Shown one piece after another: positions 1 through 5,960 of a DNA stretch of 7,431 nt. Source of the stretch: Georgenia sp. (GTDB taxonomy: Bacteria > Actinomycetota > Actinomycetes > Actinomycetales > Actinomycetaceae); contig DAHVRG010000093.1 in assembly GCA_027322565.1 (NCBI GenBank), positions 1-7,431 on the forward strand. Direction: 5' to 3'. A model generated the notes under the pieces. The model searched no databases and had not been told where the DNA came from. It was given only the letters and a program-made list of their open reading frames with translations. The translations under genes were made by a program, and so were the position numbers. Numbering within the stretch: the stretch's first letter is position 1; every line of letters starts with the position of its first letter.

Positions 1-1
1 C

Positions 2-331
2 GGCGACGGCGTGGCGCTGGCCGAACGGCTCGTCGGCCTCGGCCCCCGGTCGGTCGTCCTCACCCTCGGCAGCGCCGGCGCCGTCGTCGTCGAGCGCGAC
101 GATGCCGGCGCCCTGCGGTCGATGAGCGTGCCCGCCCACGAGGTCGCCGCCGTCGACACGACCGGTGCCGGGGACTCCTTCGTCGGCGCCATGGCCGTGC
201 GGCTCAGCGAGGGTGCGCCGCTCGTCGCGGCCGTCGAGCTGGCCACCGCCGTCGCCGCGGTCGCCGTGTCCCGGCGCGGCGCGCAGGAGTCCTTCCCCAC
301 CCTGGCCGAGGTCGCGGAGGGGCGTCCGTGA
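2..331 (+). CDS. rbsK: Ribokinase, C-terminal part (5' truncated by window edge)
   Basis: This is the C-terminal third of a PfkB-family sugar kinase, most likely ribokinase, which phosphorylates D-ribose to ribose-5-phosphate in the cytoplasm. The reading frame is open to the left edge, so the true start lies outside the window; the GTG at 11 is an internal codon. The family signature DTTGAGDSF lies at about nt 155-181. Its GAGD aspartate (nt 173-175) is the catalytic base, and the preceding glycines form the anion hole. The following stretch, AVELATAVAAVAVSRRGAQESFPT, matches the end of ribokinases, where the RGAQ..P segment closes the nucleotide site. The stop overlaps the start of rbsD by four bases (GTGA), which implies translational coupling and supports ribose rather than another sugar as substrate. 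Upstream transporter genes of an rbs operon are expected but not visible. Confidence 0.88.
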   Translation, partial: GDGVALAERLVGLGPRSVVLTLGSAGAVVVERDDAGALRSMSVPAHEVAAVDTTGAGDSFVGAMAVRLSEGAPLVAAVELATAVAAVAVSRRGAQESFPTLAEVAEGRP

Positions 332-717
332 AGCGTGGGGGCATCCTCAACGCCCCGCTCGCCGGGCTGCTCGCCGGGCTCGGCCACACCGACACGGTCG
401 TGGTCGGGGACTGCGGGCTGCCCCGGCCACCGGGTGTGCCCGTCGTCGACCTCGCCGTCACCCTCGGGGTGCCCCGGTTCGCCGACGTCGTCGCCGCGCT
501 GGCCGAGGAGCTCGTCGTCGAGCAGGCGACCGTCGCCCGGGAGACCGCCGCGGCGAACCCCGCGGCGCTCACCCTCCTCGAGGGGCTGTTCGGTGAGCCC
601 CGCTGGGTCTCCCACGCCGAGCTCAAAGCCGAGTCGGCCCGGGCGTCGCTCCTCGTCCGGACGGGCGAGGCGACCCCCTACGCGAACGTCGTCCTCACCT
701 GCGGCGTGCCGTTCTGA
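328..717 (+). CDS. rbsD: D-ribose pyranase RbsD
   Basis: D-ribose pyranase interconverts the beta-pyranose and beta-furanose forms of ribose, supplying the furanose used by ribokinase. At 129 aa it is close to the usual RbsD length of about 130-140. The sequence follows the family closely from end to end: the N-terminal MKRGGILNAPLA, then LGHTDTVVVGDCGLP with the conserved catalytic His20 and Asp28, the VTLGVPRF segment (45-51), a His at 96, and the C-terminal RTGEATPYANVVLTCGVPF with Tyr118 and Asn120 of the sugar site. The GTG start overlaps the rbsK stop (GTGA), and homology begins at that residue, so the start is well fixed. It is the last gene of the operon; a minus-strand gene converges on it. 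Confidence 0.95.
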   Translation: MKRGGILNAPLAGLLAGLGHTDTVVVGDCGLPRPPGVPVVDLAVTLGVPRFADVVAALAEELVVEQATVARETAAANPAALTLLEGLFGEPRWVSHAELKAESARASLLVRTGEATPYANVVLTCGVPF

Positions 718-745
718 CGCACCGGCGAGCTCGGTAACGGGCCGC

Positions 746-799
746 GCCGGGACCCGGGCCCCAGCCGGGACCCTGGCCCCCGCCGGGACCCGGGCCGCT
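746..799. repeat. Three tandem 18-bp GC-rich repeats in a convergent gap
   Basis: Three adjacent 18-bp units (746-763, 764-781, 782-799) read GCCGGGACCCGGGCCCCA with few changes. Each unit holds a short odd palindrome, CCGGG-A-CCCGG in units 1 and 3 and CCGGG-A-CCCTGG in unit 2, so single strands could form stacked small hairpins. They fill most of the gap between the rbsD stop (717) and the stop of the converging minus-strand gene (805). A bidirectional terminator role is inferred from position only; there is no T-tract. Confidence 0.7.
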
Positions 800-804
800 G
801 TCGG

Positions 805-1050
805 TCAGCCGTGGACCGCGGGCACCAGGTCGAACCGGGTGCCGCCGTCGCCCTGCCCGGGGACCACCCGCTCCTCCGTGCCGCCCTCCGTCGGCCGGTC
901 GGTGGCGTCCGCCGCCAGCCGCCGCGGGTCGAGCGCGTGCATGGCGAGGATGAGCCCGGCCGCGAGCAGGAAGAGGGCGGTGCCCAGGGCGATGCTGTGC
1001 AGCCGGCTCCGGGTGCGGGCGGAGACGGGCAGAACGCGGACGACGGCCAT
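805..1050 (-). CDS. Small single-pass membrane protein, unknown function
   Basis: This 81-aa protein matches no family I recognise. The first 17 residues are basic (several Arg). One clear transmembrane helix follows at about 17-40 (LHSIALGTALFLLAAGLILAMHAL), and then a polar, charged tail of about 40 residues rich in Asp, Glu, Arg and Gly. The positive-inside rule suggests a short N-terminus in the cytoplasm and the acidic tail outside. The ATG at 1048-1050 is chosen because it precedes the basic stretch; upstream there is only a weak purine-rich GAGGGG about 13 nt away. It converges on rbsD across the 18-bp repeats and lies downstream of the GH13 gene, from which a palindrome separates it. 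The third-position GC bias and the coherent membrane segment favour a real gene, but competing frames here are also open, so certainty is moderate. Confidence 0.55.
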   Translation of the reverse strand: MAVVRVLPVSARTRSRLHSIALGTALFLLAAGLILAMHALDPRRLAADATDRPTEGGTEERVVPGQGDGGTRFDLVPAVHG

Positions 1051-1121
1051 GGCACCAGCCTGACCCCTCGGCGACCGCTGCCGCGTCGGCCCTCCGGCCG
1101 AACCTGGCCGGCGCGTGTCCG

Positions 1122-1144
1122 ACCCGGGTCGTACGACCCCGGGT
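1122..1144 (-). terminator. Palindrome after the GH13 gene, probable terminator
   Basis: The 23 bases form an almost perfect palindrome, with arms ACCCGGGTCGT and ACGACCCCGGGT differing by one bulged C around a central GTAC. It begins about 58 nt downstream of the GH13 stop and about 70 nt upstream of the small membrane-protein start on the same strand. A hairpin without a T-tract is common for actinobacterial terminators. An operator for the downstream gene is the alternative. Confidence 0.45.
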
Positions 1145-1202
1145 GGTCGTCTGCGACCTGCGGATGGCCCCCGGCAGGGAGGAACGGCAGGGCCGACCGG
1201 CG

Positions 1203-2876
1203 CTAAGGCAGCCGGAGGTGGCCGGGCGGGTGGACGTGGAACCAGCGGTACCCGTACCCGTCCAGCGCGAGCTCGACCGCGCCGTCGTCGTCCACCGCAT
1301 GTGTGTCCCTCGTCAGCAGGCTCTCGAGGACCGAGCCCTCGGGCACGTCGAGCCGCAGCGGGACCGTGCGGGCGTCACCGCACAGGTTGTGCACCGCGAC
1401 GACGATGCGGTCGTGCCAGCCGACCTGGTGGGCGAGCACCTCGGGGTGCGGCTGGTCGAGCACGTCGAAGCTCCCGCGGCCGAGCTCGGGGTGGGACCGG
1501 TAGATCTGGATGAGGCCGCGGACGAAGCTCCACAGCGAGTCGGGGTCGCGCTTCTGGTCCCACACGTTGACGAACTGCGGGCCGTACCCGTCGGGCACCG
1601 GCCGGGCGAAGAGCCGGGACGGCGGGGCCGAGGAGAAGCCCCCGTTCTTCTCCGCCGACCACTGCATGGGCGTGCGCACCGCCATCCGGCCCTCCGCCTC
1701 GAGGTCCTCGCCCATGCCGATCTCCTCGCCGTAGAACAGGGACGGCGTGCCGGGCAGCGAGAAGAGCAGGGAGTAGACGAGGCGGACCCGCCGCGGGTCT
1801 CCGTCCATCATCGGCGGCACCCGCCGCTTGAGCCCGCGCCCGTAGAGCTGCATCCGCTCCTCCGGGCCGAAGGCGGCGAAGACCTCCTGGCGCTCGTCCT
1901 CGCTCAGCTTGTCGAGCGTGAGCTCGTCGTGGTTGCGCACGAAGGTGGCCCACTGGCAGTCCTCTGGGATCGGCGGCCGTGTGAGCAGCGCCTCGGCGAG
2001 CGGGCGGGCGTCACCACGGGCGAGGGCCAGGTACATGCGCTGCATGGTGATGAAGTCGAACATCATGTGCAGCTGGTGACCGTCGCCGAAGTACTTGACC
2101 TGCTCCTCCCGCGGGACGTTGACCTCGCCGAGCATGATCGCGTCACCGCGCCGGCGGGTGAGGAAGGCACGGATGTTGCGCAGGTGCTCGTGCGGCTCGG
2201 CCATGGCGTCGGCGTCGTCGCCTGTCATCCCGACGTCCTCGAGGAAGAACGGGACGGCGTCGACCCGGAACCCGTCGAGGCCGAGCTCGAGCCAGAAGCC
2301 GATGGTCTTCATGATCTCGTCGCGCACCTTCGGGTTGGCGACGTTGAGGTCGGGCTGGTGGGAGTAGAAGTGGTGGAGGTACCACTCCTCGGTGCGCTCG
2401 TCGTAGGTCCAGATGCCGCCCTCCTGGTCGGGGAAGACGGTCATGTCCGAGGTGTCCGGCGGCTCGTCGGCGCGCGACACGTAGTGGTCGCGGTAGGGGC
2501 TGTCCTTCGAGCGGCGGGCGGCCTTGAACCAGGGGTGCTGGTCGGAGGTGTGGTTGATGAGGAGGTCGGCGATGACGCGCATGCCGCGGTCCTTGGCGGT
2601 GCGGATGAGCTCGACGACGTCGCCGTGGTTGCCCAGCCGCTCGTCCACGCCGTAGAAGTCCATGACGTCGTACCCGTCGTCCCGGTCCGGGGTGGGGTAG
2701 AAGGGCATGAGCCACAGGCAGGTGACCCCGAGCTCGGCGAGGTAGTCGATGCGCTCGACGACACCGGCGATGTCGCCCACGCCGTCGCCGTCGGAGTCGA
2801 AGAACGTCTCGATGTCGAGGCAGTAGACGACGGCGGTCTTCCACCACTGGTCGGAGGTCTCGGTGATACGGCTCAT
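1203..2876 (-). CDS. GH13 alpha-amylase-family protein, trehalose-synthase type
   Basis: This 557-aa cytoplasmic GH13 enzyme is most like trehalose synthase (TreS), which isomerises maltose and trehalose. No signal peptide is present. The (beta/alpha)8 barrel shows TreS-like segments: FFDSDGDGVGD (25-35), DDGYDVMDF (66-74) and LLINHTSDQHPWF (105-117). The catalytic triad is nucleophile Asp206 in DGFRVDAVPF, acid/base Glu251 in MLGEVN, and Asp317 in RNHDELTLDK. GTPSLFYGEEIGMG (376-389) and VRTPMQWS (400-407) are also typical of TreS and related GH13 enzymes. A C-terminal beta domain runs from about 470. The ATG at 2876 has an AGGGAG ribosome site at 2884-2889, 7 nt away. Several blocks differ from canonical TreS (for example PFYPTPDRDDGYD and the 214-230 loop), and no maltokinase, treY/treZ or glgE gene is adjacent. 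The substrate is therefore uncertain; another alpha-glucosyl isomerase or glucosidase is possible. Confidence 0.88.
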   Translation of the reverse strand: MSRITETSDQWWKTAVVYCLDIETFFDSDGDGVGDIAGVVERIDYLAELGVTCLWLMPFYPTPDRDDGYDVMDFYGVDERLGNHGDVVELIRTAKDRGMRVIADLLINHTSDQHPWFKAARRSKDSPYRDHYVSRADEPPDTSDMTVFPDQEGGIWTYDERTEEWYLHHFYSHQPDLNVANPKVRDEIMKTIGFWLELGLDGFRVDAVPFFLEDVGMTGDDADAMAEPHEHLRNIRAFLTRRRGDAIMLGEVNVPREEQVKYFGDGHQLHMMFDFITMQRMYLALARGDARPLAEALLTRPPIPEDCQWATFVRNHDELTLDKLSEDERQEVFAAFGPEERMQLYGRGLKRRVPPMMDGDPRRVRLVYSLLFSLPGTPSLFYGEEIGMGEDLEAEGRMAVRTPMQWSAEKNGGFSSAPPSRLFARPVPDGYGPQFVNVWDQKRDPDSLWSFVRGLIQIYRSHPELGRGSFDVLDQPHPEVLAHQVGWHDRIVVAVHNLCGDARTVPLRLDVPEGSVLESLLTRDTHAVDDDGAVELALDGYGYRWFHVHPPGHLRLP

Positions 2877-2977
2877 CGGCGGTCTCCCTGGAGGGTGGGC
2901 GGTCCGCGTCCTGTCTACCGGCGGGAGAGGTGCGGGGCATCCGGGAGAAGATGGGAGCAGGGATGGGAGGTGAGCTG

Positions 2978-3190
2978 ATGGGACGCGACTGGGGACCGGT
3001 CCTCGTCGTCGTGGGGCTTGTCATCGCCGTCGTCGGCCTCCTCGCCTGGGCCGGCGGGCTCTCCTGGTTCGGGCGGCTGCCCGGGGACATCCGCATCGAG
3101 ACCGAGACCACGCGGGTATACGTGCCATGGGTGTCGATGCTCGTCGTCTCCGCCGTCGTCAGCGGTGTCGTCTGGCTGCTGCGGAGGTGA
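2978..3190 (+). CDS. DUF2905 family small membrane protein
   Basis: This 70-aa protein has two membrane helices, about residues 6-28 and 51-68. They flank the family hallmark GRLPGDIRIE at 32-41, which places it in the DUF2905 family; the function of that family is not established. The protein ends right after the second helix in LLRR, as members usually do. The frame is open from an ATG at 2930, but the ATG at 2978 is preferred. It has a strong GGGAGG site ending 7 nt upstream, and homology to the family starts there. The gene is divergent from the GH13 gene across about 100 bp and is followed after 4 nt by the methyltransferase gene, so the two + genes are probably one operon. Confidence 0.85.
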   Translation: MGRDWGPVLVVVGLVIAVVGLLAWAGGLSWFGRLPGDIRIETETTRVYVPWVSMLVVSAVVSGVVWLLRR

Positions 3191-3194
3191 GGGC

Positions 3195-3698
3195 GTGGTC
3201 GACCGACAGCGGTGGGCGGTGCAGCGGGTGGTCGCATCGCGCCCCCAGGCGGTGCTCGAGATCGGCTGCGGCCCGGGTGTCGCGCTCCGGCTGCTGGCCG
3301 AGGCGCTGCCCGAGGCCCGGGTCATCGGGATCGACCGCTCGGCGGTCGCGGTGGACCGCGCGCGTGCCCGGCTCTGCGAGCTGCTCACCGGCGGCCGGGT
3401 GTCGGTGCGCCAGACCGCGATCGCCGCCCTCGACCTGCCGGACATGGGCGTCGACGTCGTCCTCGGGGTGAACGTCAACGTGTTCTGGACGTCGTCCGCC
3501 GCCCGGGAGCTCGCTGTCCTGCGCCGGGTGCTGCGGCCCGGGGGAGTGCTCCACCTGGTGTACGAGCCGCCGGGACGCGACCCGTGGGTGCGTGGGGGCG
3601 TCGAGCGGGCGCTGCAGCGGGCGGGGTGGACGTGGACCTTCGACCAGCGACGACGCCTCCAGGCCGTCGCGGCGGTGCCGGACGACCCTCAGCGCTGA
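3195..3698 (+). CDS. Class I SAM-dependent methyltransferase (small)
   Basis: This 167-aa Rossmann-fold methyltransferase has an unknown substrate. Motif I, VLEIGCGPG, at 20-28 binds S-adenosylmethionine. The acidic end of strand beta2 is Asp47 in VIGIDRS. The beta4 region VDVVLGVNVNVFW spans 86-98, and the post-motif VLRPGGVLHLVYEPP at 112-126 is typical of UbiE/methyltransf-11 types. It lacks the extra C-terminal substrate domain of larger relatives. The GTG at 3195 is chosen because GGAGG at 3183-3187 lies 7 nt upstream; that site sits in the last codons of the DUF2905 gene, arguing for co-translation. The frame stays open much further upstream, but that part reads through the neighbouring gene and is not methyltransferase-like. 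The stop overlaps the stop of the converging hydrolase by 10 bp. Confidence 0.88.
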   Translation: MVDRQRWAVQRVVASRPQAVLEIGCGPGVALRLLAEALPEARVIGIDRSAVAVDRARARLCELLTGGRVSVRQTAIAALDLPDMGVDVVLGVNVNVFWTSSAARELAVLRRVLRPGGVLHLVYEPPGRDPWVRGGVERALQRAGWTWTFDQRRRLQAVAAVPDDPQR

Positions 3699-4405
3699 CG
3701 CCGGCCCCCTTCGAGGTGGAGCTCGGCGGCGTAGCGGTCGAGCAGGTCGGCGATCTGCGCGGGCCGGCTGAGCATCGCGAGGTGTCCGCCGTCGACCTCG
3801 TCGGGAGTGACCCCGAGGCGCTCGCGGGCGAGCCGGCGCTGGAACTCGCGCGGGAAGAGCCGGTCCTCCCGGCCGGTGATGACGCGGGTGGGCACGTCCG
3901 GCCACGCGTCGAGGGGCCAGGGCTCGGCGAAGGGGCGTCCGGACTGCGCCGACGCCTGACGGTCCTCCTCGGCGGCGAGCTCCTCGGGCACGTCGTGGCC
4001 GTAGAGGACCGCCTCGTCCTCGAGGTCCTGCTCGGTCAGCCCGATGCGCCGGGCGTGCTCGACCATGGCCGCGTGCTGCCCGGTGGCCTGCCACCACGCC
4101 CCGCCGGTCTCGCCCGGCGTCGGGACCATCCCGTTGAGGAGGACGACGAGGCGCACCGGCAGGTGGGCGCACACGAGCGGCGCGGTGAGCCCGCCCATCG
4201 ACATCGCGACGACGGCCAGGGCGCCCGCGTCCCGGGGCGCTGCCCGGACCACCGTCGCGACGTACGCGTCCAGACCCGCGTCGTCGTCCGCTGCCGGGAG
4301 GTCGACGGGGACGGCGCGGTGCCGGCGCTGCTCGAGCTCGCGCGCGACGAGATGCCAGGACCAGGCCGAGCCGCCCGCCCCGGGGATGAGGAGGAACGTC
4401 GCCAT
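3689..4405 (-). CDS. Alpha/beta hydrolase (EstC/methylesterase-like)
   Basis: This is a 238-aa cytoplasmic alpha/beta-hydrolase-fold protein, about normal length for the compact esterase/hydroxynitrile-lyase-like branch. The N-terminal FLLIPGAGGSAWSWH (4-18) carries the oxyanion-hole turn. The nucleophile elbow is AMSMGG with Ser69 (Met on either side instead of the more usual His or Gln). The acid is Asp181 in TGREDRLFP and the base is His208 in GGHLAMLSRP. A lid of about 70 residues (95-165) separates core halves and contains WWQATG and an acidic helix. The ATG at 4405 fits the fold start, but no clear Shine-Dalgarno is visible. The gene lies 62 bp downstream of a SRPBCC gene on the same strand and may be co-transcribed with it. 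The natural substrate cannot be read from the sequence. Confidence 0.87.
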   Translation of the reverse strand: MATFLLIPGAGGSAWSWHLVARELEQRRHRAVPVDLPAADDDAGLDAYVATVVRAAPRDAGALAVVAMSMGGLTAPLVCAHLPVRLVVLLNGMVPTPGETGGAWWQATGQHAAMVEHARRIGLTEQDLEDEAVLYGHDVPEELAAEEDRQASAQSGRPFAEPWPLDAWPDVPTRVITGREDRLFPREFQRRLARERLGVTPDEVDGGHLAMLSRPAQIADLLDRYAAELHLEGGRRQR

Positions 4406-4467
4406 GGAGGTACCGACCGGTGGTCTGCGCGGAAGTCATCGGCGCGCACGAGCGACGACGGTGTCCG

Positions 4468-4944
4468 TCACGCCCGGTCGAGCGCCACCTCCTCGAGGCG
4501 GGTTAGGCTCTGCGGCATCGTCCGCGCCATCCGCTGCGGGTAGCGCGGCAGCCAGACGGTGAGGAGCGGGAACATCGCCCGGCCCCACTCGTAGGTGTGC
4601 CGCACGAGCGTGCCCCCGTCGACCGGCTCGAGCCGGTAGCGCCACCACTGCCCCCCGACGACCGTGTGCCCTCGCCACTGCCCGGTGGTGCGCCACGACA
4701 GCGCGCGGTCCTCCTCGAACTCGGTGACCTCGTTGACGCTGCGGTAGCGCAGCGGTCCCTGCTGCATCGCCATGCTGAAACGGGCGCCGAGGAAGAGGCG
4801 CTCGGGGCCGTCCGGGTCGCCGCGGAGCATCGATGACCCGTCGAGCTGCAGGTGGTAGGCGGGGGAGGCGAGGACCGCGAAGAGCCGGCCGGGTGGGGCG
4901 GGCAGGACCTGCTCGACGACGACGGCGCGGCGGGGTGACGTCAC
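4468..4944 (-). CDS. SRPBCC (polyketide cyclase/START-like) family protein
   Basis: This 158-aa protein has the helix-grip SRPBCC fold, which forms a deep hydrophobic ligand pocket. The pattern is typical: VVVEQVLPAPPGRLFAVLASPAYHLQLDGS at 7-37 (first strand and helices), then successive strands with FSMAMQQGPLRYRSVNEVTEFEEDRALSWRTTGQW (56-90), then VVGGQWWRYRLEPVDGGTLVRHTYEW (95-120), and a long C-terminal helix MARTMPQSLTRLEEVAL. The ligand is unknown. The frame is open upstream to 5430, but that portion overlaps the next gene and a hairpin. The GTG at 4942-4944 starts the homologous part and has no Shine-Dalgarno. Instead, a -10-like AACACT ends 6 nt before it, so a leaderless transcript is plausible. 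The hydrolase gene follows on the same strand. Confidence 0.82.
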   Translation of the reverse strand: MTSPRRAVVVEQVLPAPPGRLFAVLASPAYHLQLDGSSMLRGDPDGPERLFLGARFSMAMQQGPLRYRSVNEVTEFEEDRALSWRTTGQWRGHTVVGGQWWRYRLEPVDGGTLVRHTYEWGRAMFPLLTVWLPRYPQRMARTMPQSLTRLEEVALDRA

Positions 4945-4950
4945 GAGGCC

Positions 4951-4956
4951 AGTGTT
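4951..4956 (-). promoter_or_regulatory. Possible -10 box of a leaderless SRPBCC transcript
   Basis: On the minus strand AACACT is followed by exactly six bases (GGCCTC) and then the GTG start at 4944. This places the predicted +1 at the start codon. The hexamer matches TANNNT except at the first base, and no convincing -35 is visible, so support comes mainly from the missing ribosome site and the shared geometry with the arsR and doxX starts. Confidence 0.35.
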
Positions 4957-4981
4957 CCAGGTGGGGAAGGCGCGGAGGCAC

Positions 4982-5023
4982 AGGTGCGCGGCGGAGCGGG
5001 GGTGTCCGCTCCGCCGCGCACCT
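4982..5023 (-). terminator. Perfect 18-bp stem terminator of the arsR-SRPBCC operon
   Basis: The arm AGGTGCGCGGCGGAGCGG (4982-4999) is perfectly reverse-complemented by 5006-5023, with a 6-nt loop. It starts 22 nt after the stop of the AHSA1/SRPBCC gene on the minus strand and precedes the next gene's promoter region. There is no T-tract, as is common for actinobacterial hairpin terminators. Confidence 0.8.
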
Positions 5024-5045
5024 CGTGTGCTTCGAGAGCGCCGCC

Positions 5046-5531
5046 TCAGGCGTCCATGGACCGGCCGGTCTCGAGCAGCGTCTTGAGCCCGGACAGCGAC
5101 CACGGCCAGCCCCCGCCGCCGCCCTGCGGGTCGCCGCCGCCGTTGAACTCCGCGAACTGCTCCGGAGCAGCGCTGACGTCGTGGGTGAGCACCACCTTCG
5201 TCTGCCCGTTGGGGTACTCGGTGAGCACCCAGGTCACCCGGGTCGTCGGCGGGTCCGGCTGCCACATCGGGCGCCAGGCGAGGACGAGGAGCCGGGGTGG
5301 GTCGAGCTCGAGCACCTCGCCCTCGACGGCCGTCTCGCCCATGCCCATCTCCCGCATCTCGGGGGTGGAGAGGTTGCGGAACGCGCCGCCGGGGCGCAGG
5401 TCGAACTCGACGGCGCCGCCGTAGCCCCACTGCGTCGTGTACTCGGACCGGGTGATGGCGTCCCAGACCCGCTGGGCCGGGGCGTTGATGTAGATGCTGT
5501 GGACGACGGTGGTCGCCGTGCTGGTGGTCAT
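5046..5531 (-). CDS. AHSA1/SRPBCC domain protein co-expressed with ArsR regulator
   Basis: This 161-aa SRPBCC protein is of the AHSA1 (activator of Hsp90 ATPase homologue 1-like) group that often pairs with ArsR-type regulators. Landmarks are IYINAPAQRVWDAITRSEYTTQW (13-35), YGGAVEFDLRPGGAFRNL (37-54), EGEVLELDPPRLLVLAW (70-86), TRVTWVLTEYPNGQTKVVLTHD (97-118), and a C-terminal helix ending WSLSGLKTLLETG. The frame opens at 5624, but the ATG at 5531 is preferred: homology begins there, AGGAAGG lies just upstream, and it overlaps the arsR stop by four bases (ATGA). An unusual glycine run (GGGDPQGGGGG, 131-141) precedes the last helix. The ligand is unknown; the usual inference is that it binds or handles a small hydrophobic molecule. 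A strong hairpin 22 nt downstream ends the operon. Confidence 0.9.
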   Translation of the reverse strand: MTTSTATTVVHSIYINAPAQRVWDAITRSEYTTQWGYGGAVEFDLRPGGAFRNLSTPEMREMGMGETAVEGEVLELDPPRLLVLAWRPMWQPDPPTTRVTWVLTEYPNGQTKVVLTHDVSAAPEQFAEFNGGGDPQGGGGGWPWSLSGLKTLLETGRSMDA

Positions 5532-5878
5532 GTCGAACCTTCCTCGGTCGTGTTCTCGAGCTCCTGCTTGAGGTCGATCAGGGCGTCTGCCGTACGTGCC
5601 CTGGCGGTGTACTTGCCGATCCACCGGCGGTGGATCTGCTGGATCGGGACGGGGTTGAGGTAGTGCTCCTTGACCCGGCCCACCCTGCGCGTCGTGACCA
5701 GCCCGGCGGCCTCGAGTAGCCGCAGGTGCTTGGACACCCCGAACCGCGTCATGTCGACACGGGCGGCGACGACCTCCTCCAGCTCCCGGAGCGGACGGCC
5801 GTCCCGCTCGAAGAGCGCGTCCATGAGGAGCCGGCGGGTCGGGTCCGCCAGCGCCTTGAACACGAGGTCGTCGTCCAC
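5528..5878 (-). CDS. ArsR/SmtB-type winged-helix transcriptional regulator
   Basis: This 116-aa DNA-binding regulator has an ArsR-type winged helix. The start VFKALADPTRRLLMDAL (6-22) is the family signature. The recognition region is VDMTRFGVSKHLRLLEAAGLV (41-61), and the wing is TTRRVGRVKEHYLNPVPIQ. It contains no cysteine, so it is unlikely to be a thiol-type metal sensor like ArsR or CadC; it belongs with the regulators that sit next to SRPBCC genes. An in-frame TTG at 5912-5914 would give 12 extra residues, but that stretch is the promoter and operator. The GTG at 5876-5878 has no Shine-Dalgarno and falls where +1 is expected, so a leaderless transcript is likely. The stop overlaps the SRPBCC start (ATGA). 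The palindrome in its promoter suggests autorepression. Confidence 0.9.
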   Translation of the reverse strand: MDDDLVFKALADPTRRLLMDALFERDGRPLRELEEVVAARVDMTRFGVSKHLRLLEAAGLVTTRRVGRVKEHYLNPVPIQQIHRRWIGKYTARARTADALIDLKQELENTTEEGST

Positions 5879-5884
5879 GGGTCG

Positions 5885-5914
5885 ACTATAGGTGACCGAA
5901 CGGTCACCTATCAA
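5885..5914 (-). promoter_or_regulatory. arsR promoter (sigma-70-like, leaderless)
   Basis: On the minus strand TTGATA (5909-5914) and TATAGT (5885-5890) each match the housekeeping consensus at five of six positions and are spaced 18 bp apart. Six bases after TATAGT comes the GTG start of the regulator, so transcription should begin at the start codon. Confidence 0.75.
5888..5911. promoter_or_regulatory. 24-bp palindromic operator in the arsR promoter
   Basis: The arms ATAGGTGACCG and CGGTCACCTAT are perfectly complementary around a 2-bp AA centre. The site fills the 18-bp spacer and overlaps three bases of both the -35 and -10 boxes, so a bound dimer would block RNA polymerase. ArsR-family proteins typically bind such palindromes, so autoregulation is the natural inference. 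The divergent doxX start lies 50 bp away and might share control. Confidence 0.8.
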
Positions 5915-5948
5915 GGGGTTCGACGGGCGGGGGAGCGGACCGGCTCCC

Positions 5949-5954
5949 TACACT
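5949..5954 (+). promoter_or_regulatory. Likely -10 box of a leaderless doxX-type gene
   Basis: TACACT fits TANNNT and is followed by exactly six bases (CGGCCC) before the ATG at 5961, the same spacing as for arsR. No ribosome site and no good -35 are visible upstream. Confidence 0.5.
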
Positions 5955-5960
5955 CGGCCC

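Noticed and set aside
1143..2978. A 611-aa + strand open frame opposite the GH13 gene
   Set aside because: It is the antisense shadow of a clearly conserved enzyme; its protein is a low-complexity Val/Leu/Glu/His mix with no recognisable fold, as expected from GC-rich codon bias.
2930..3190. A longer DUF2905 protein starting at 2930
   Set aside because: The first 16 residues are Gly/Met-rich, do not match the family and include the strong ribosome site of the ATG at 2978.
3212..4543. A 443-aa + strand open frame across the methyltransferase and hydrolase genes
   Set aside because: It runs in a different frame through one real gene and antisense to another, and its product is Gly/Arg/Ala-rich without motifs.
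5046..5624. An SRPBCC start at 5624
   Set aside because: The added 31 residues are out-of-frame arsR sequence; the ATG at 5531 has a ribosome site, an ATGA overlap and the homologous N-terminus.
5528..5914. An arsR start at the in-frame TTG at 5912-5914
   Set aside because: The extra 12 codons are exactly the -10 box and operator palindrome; the GTG at 5878 fits the family N-terminus and the promoter spacing.
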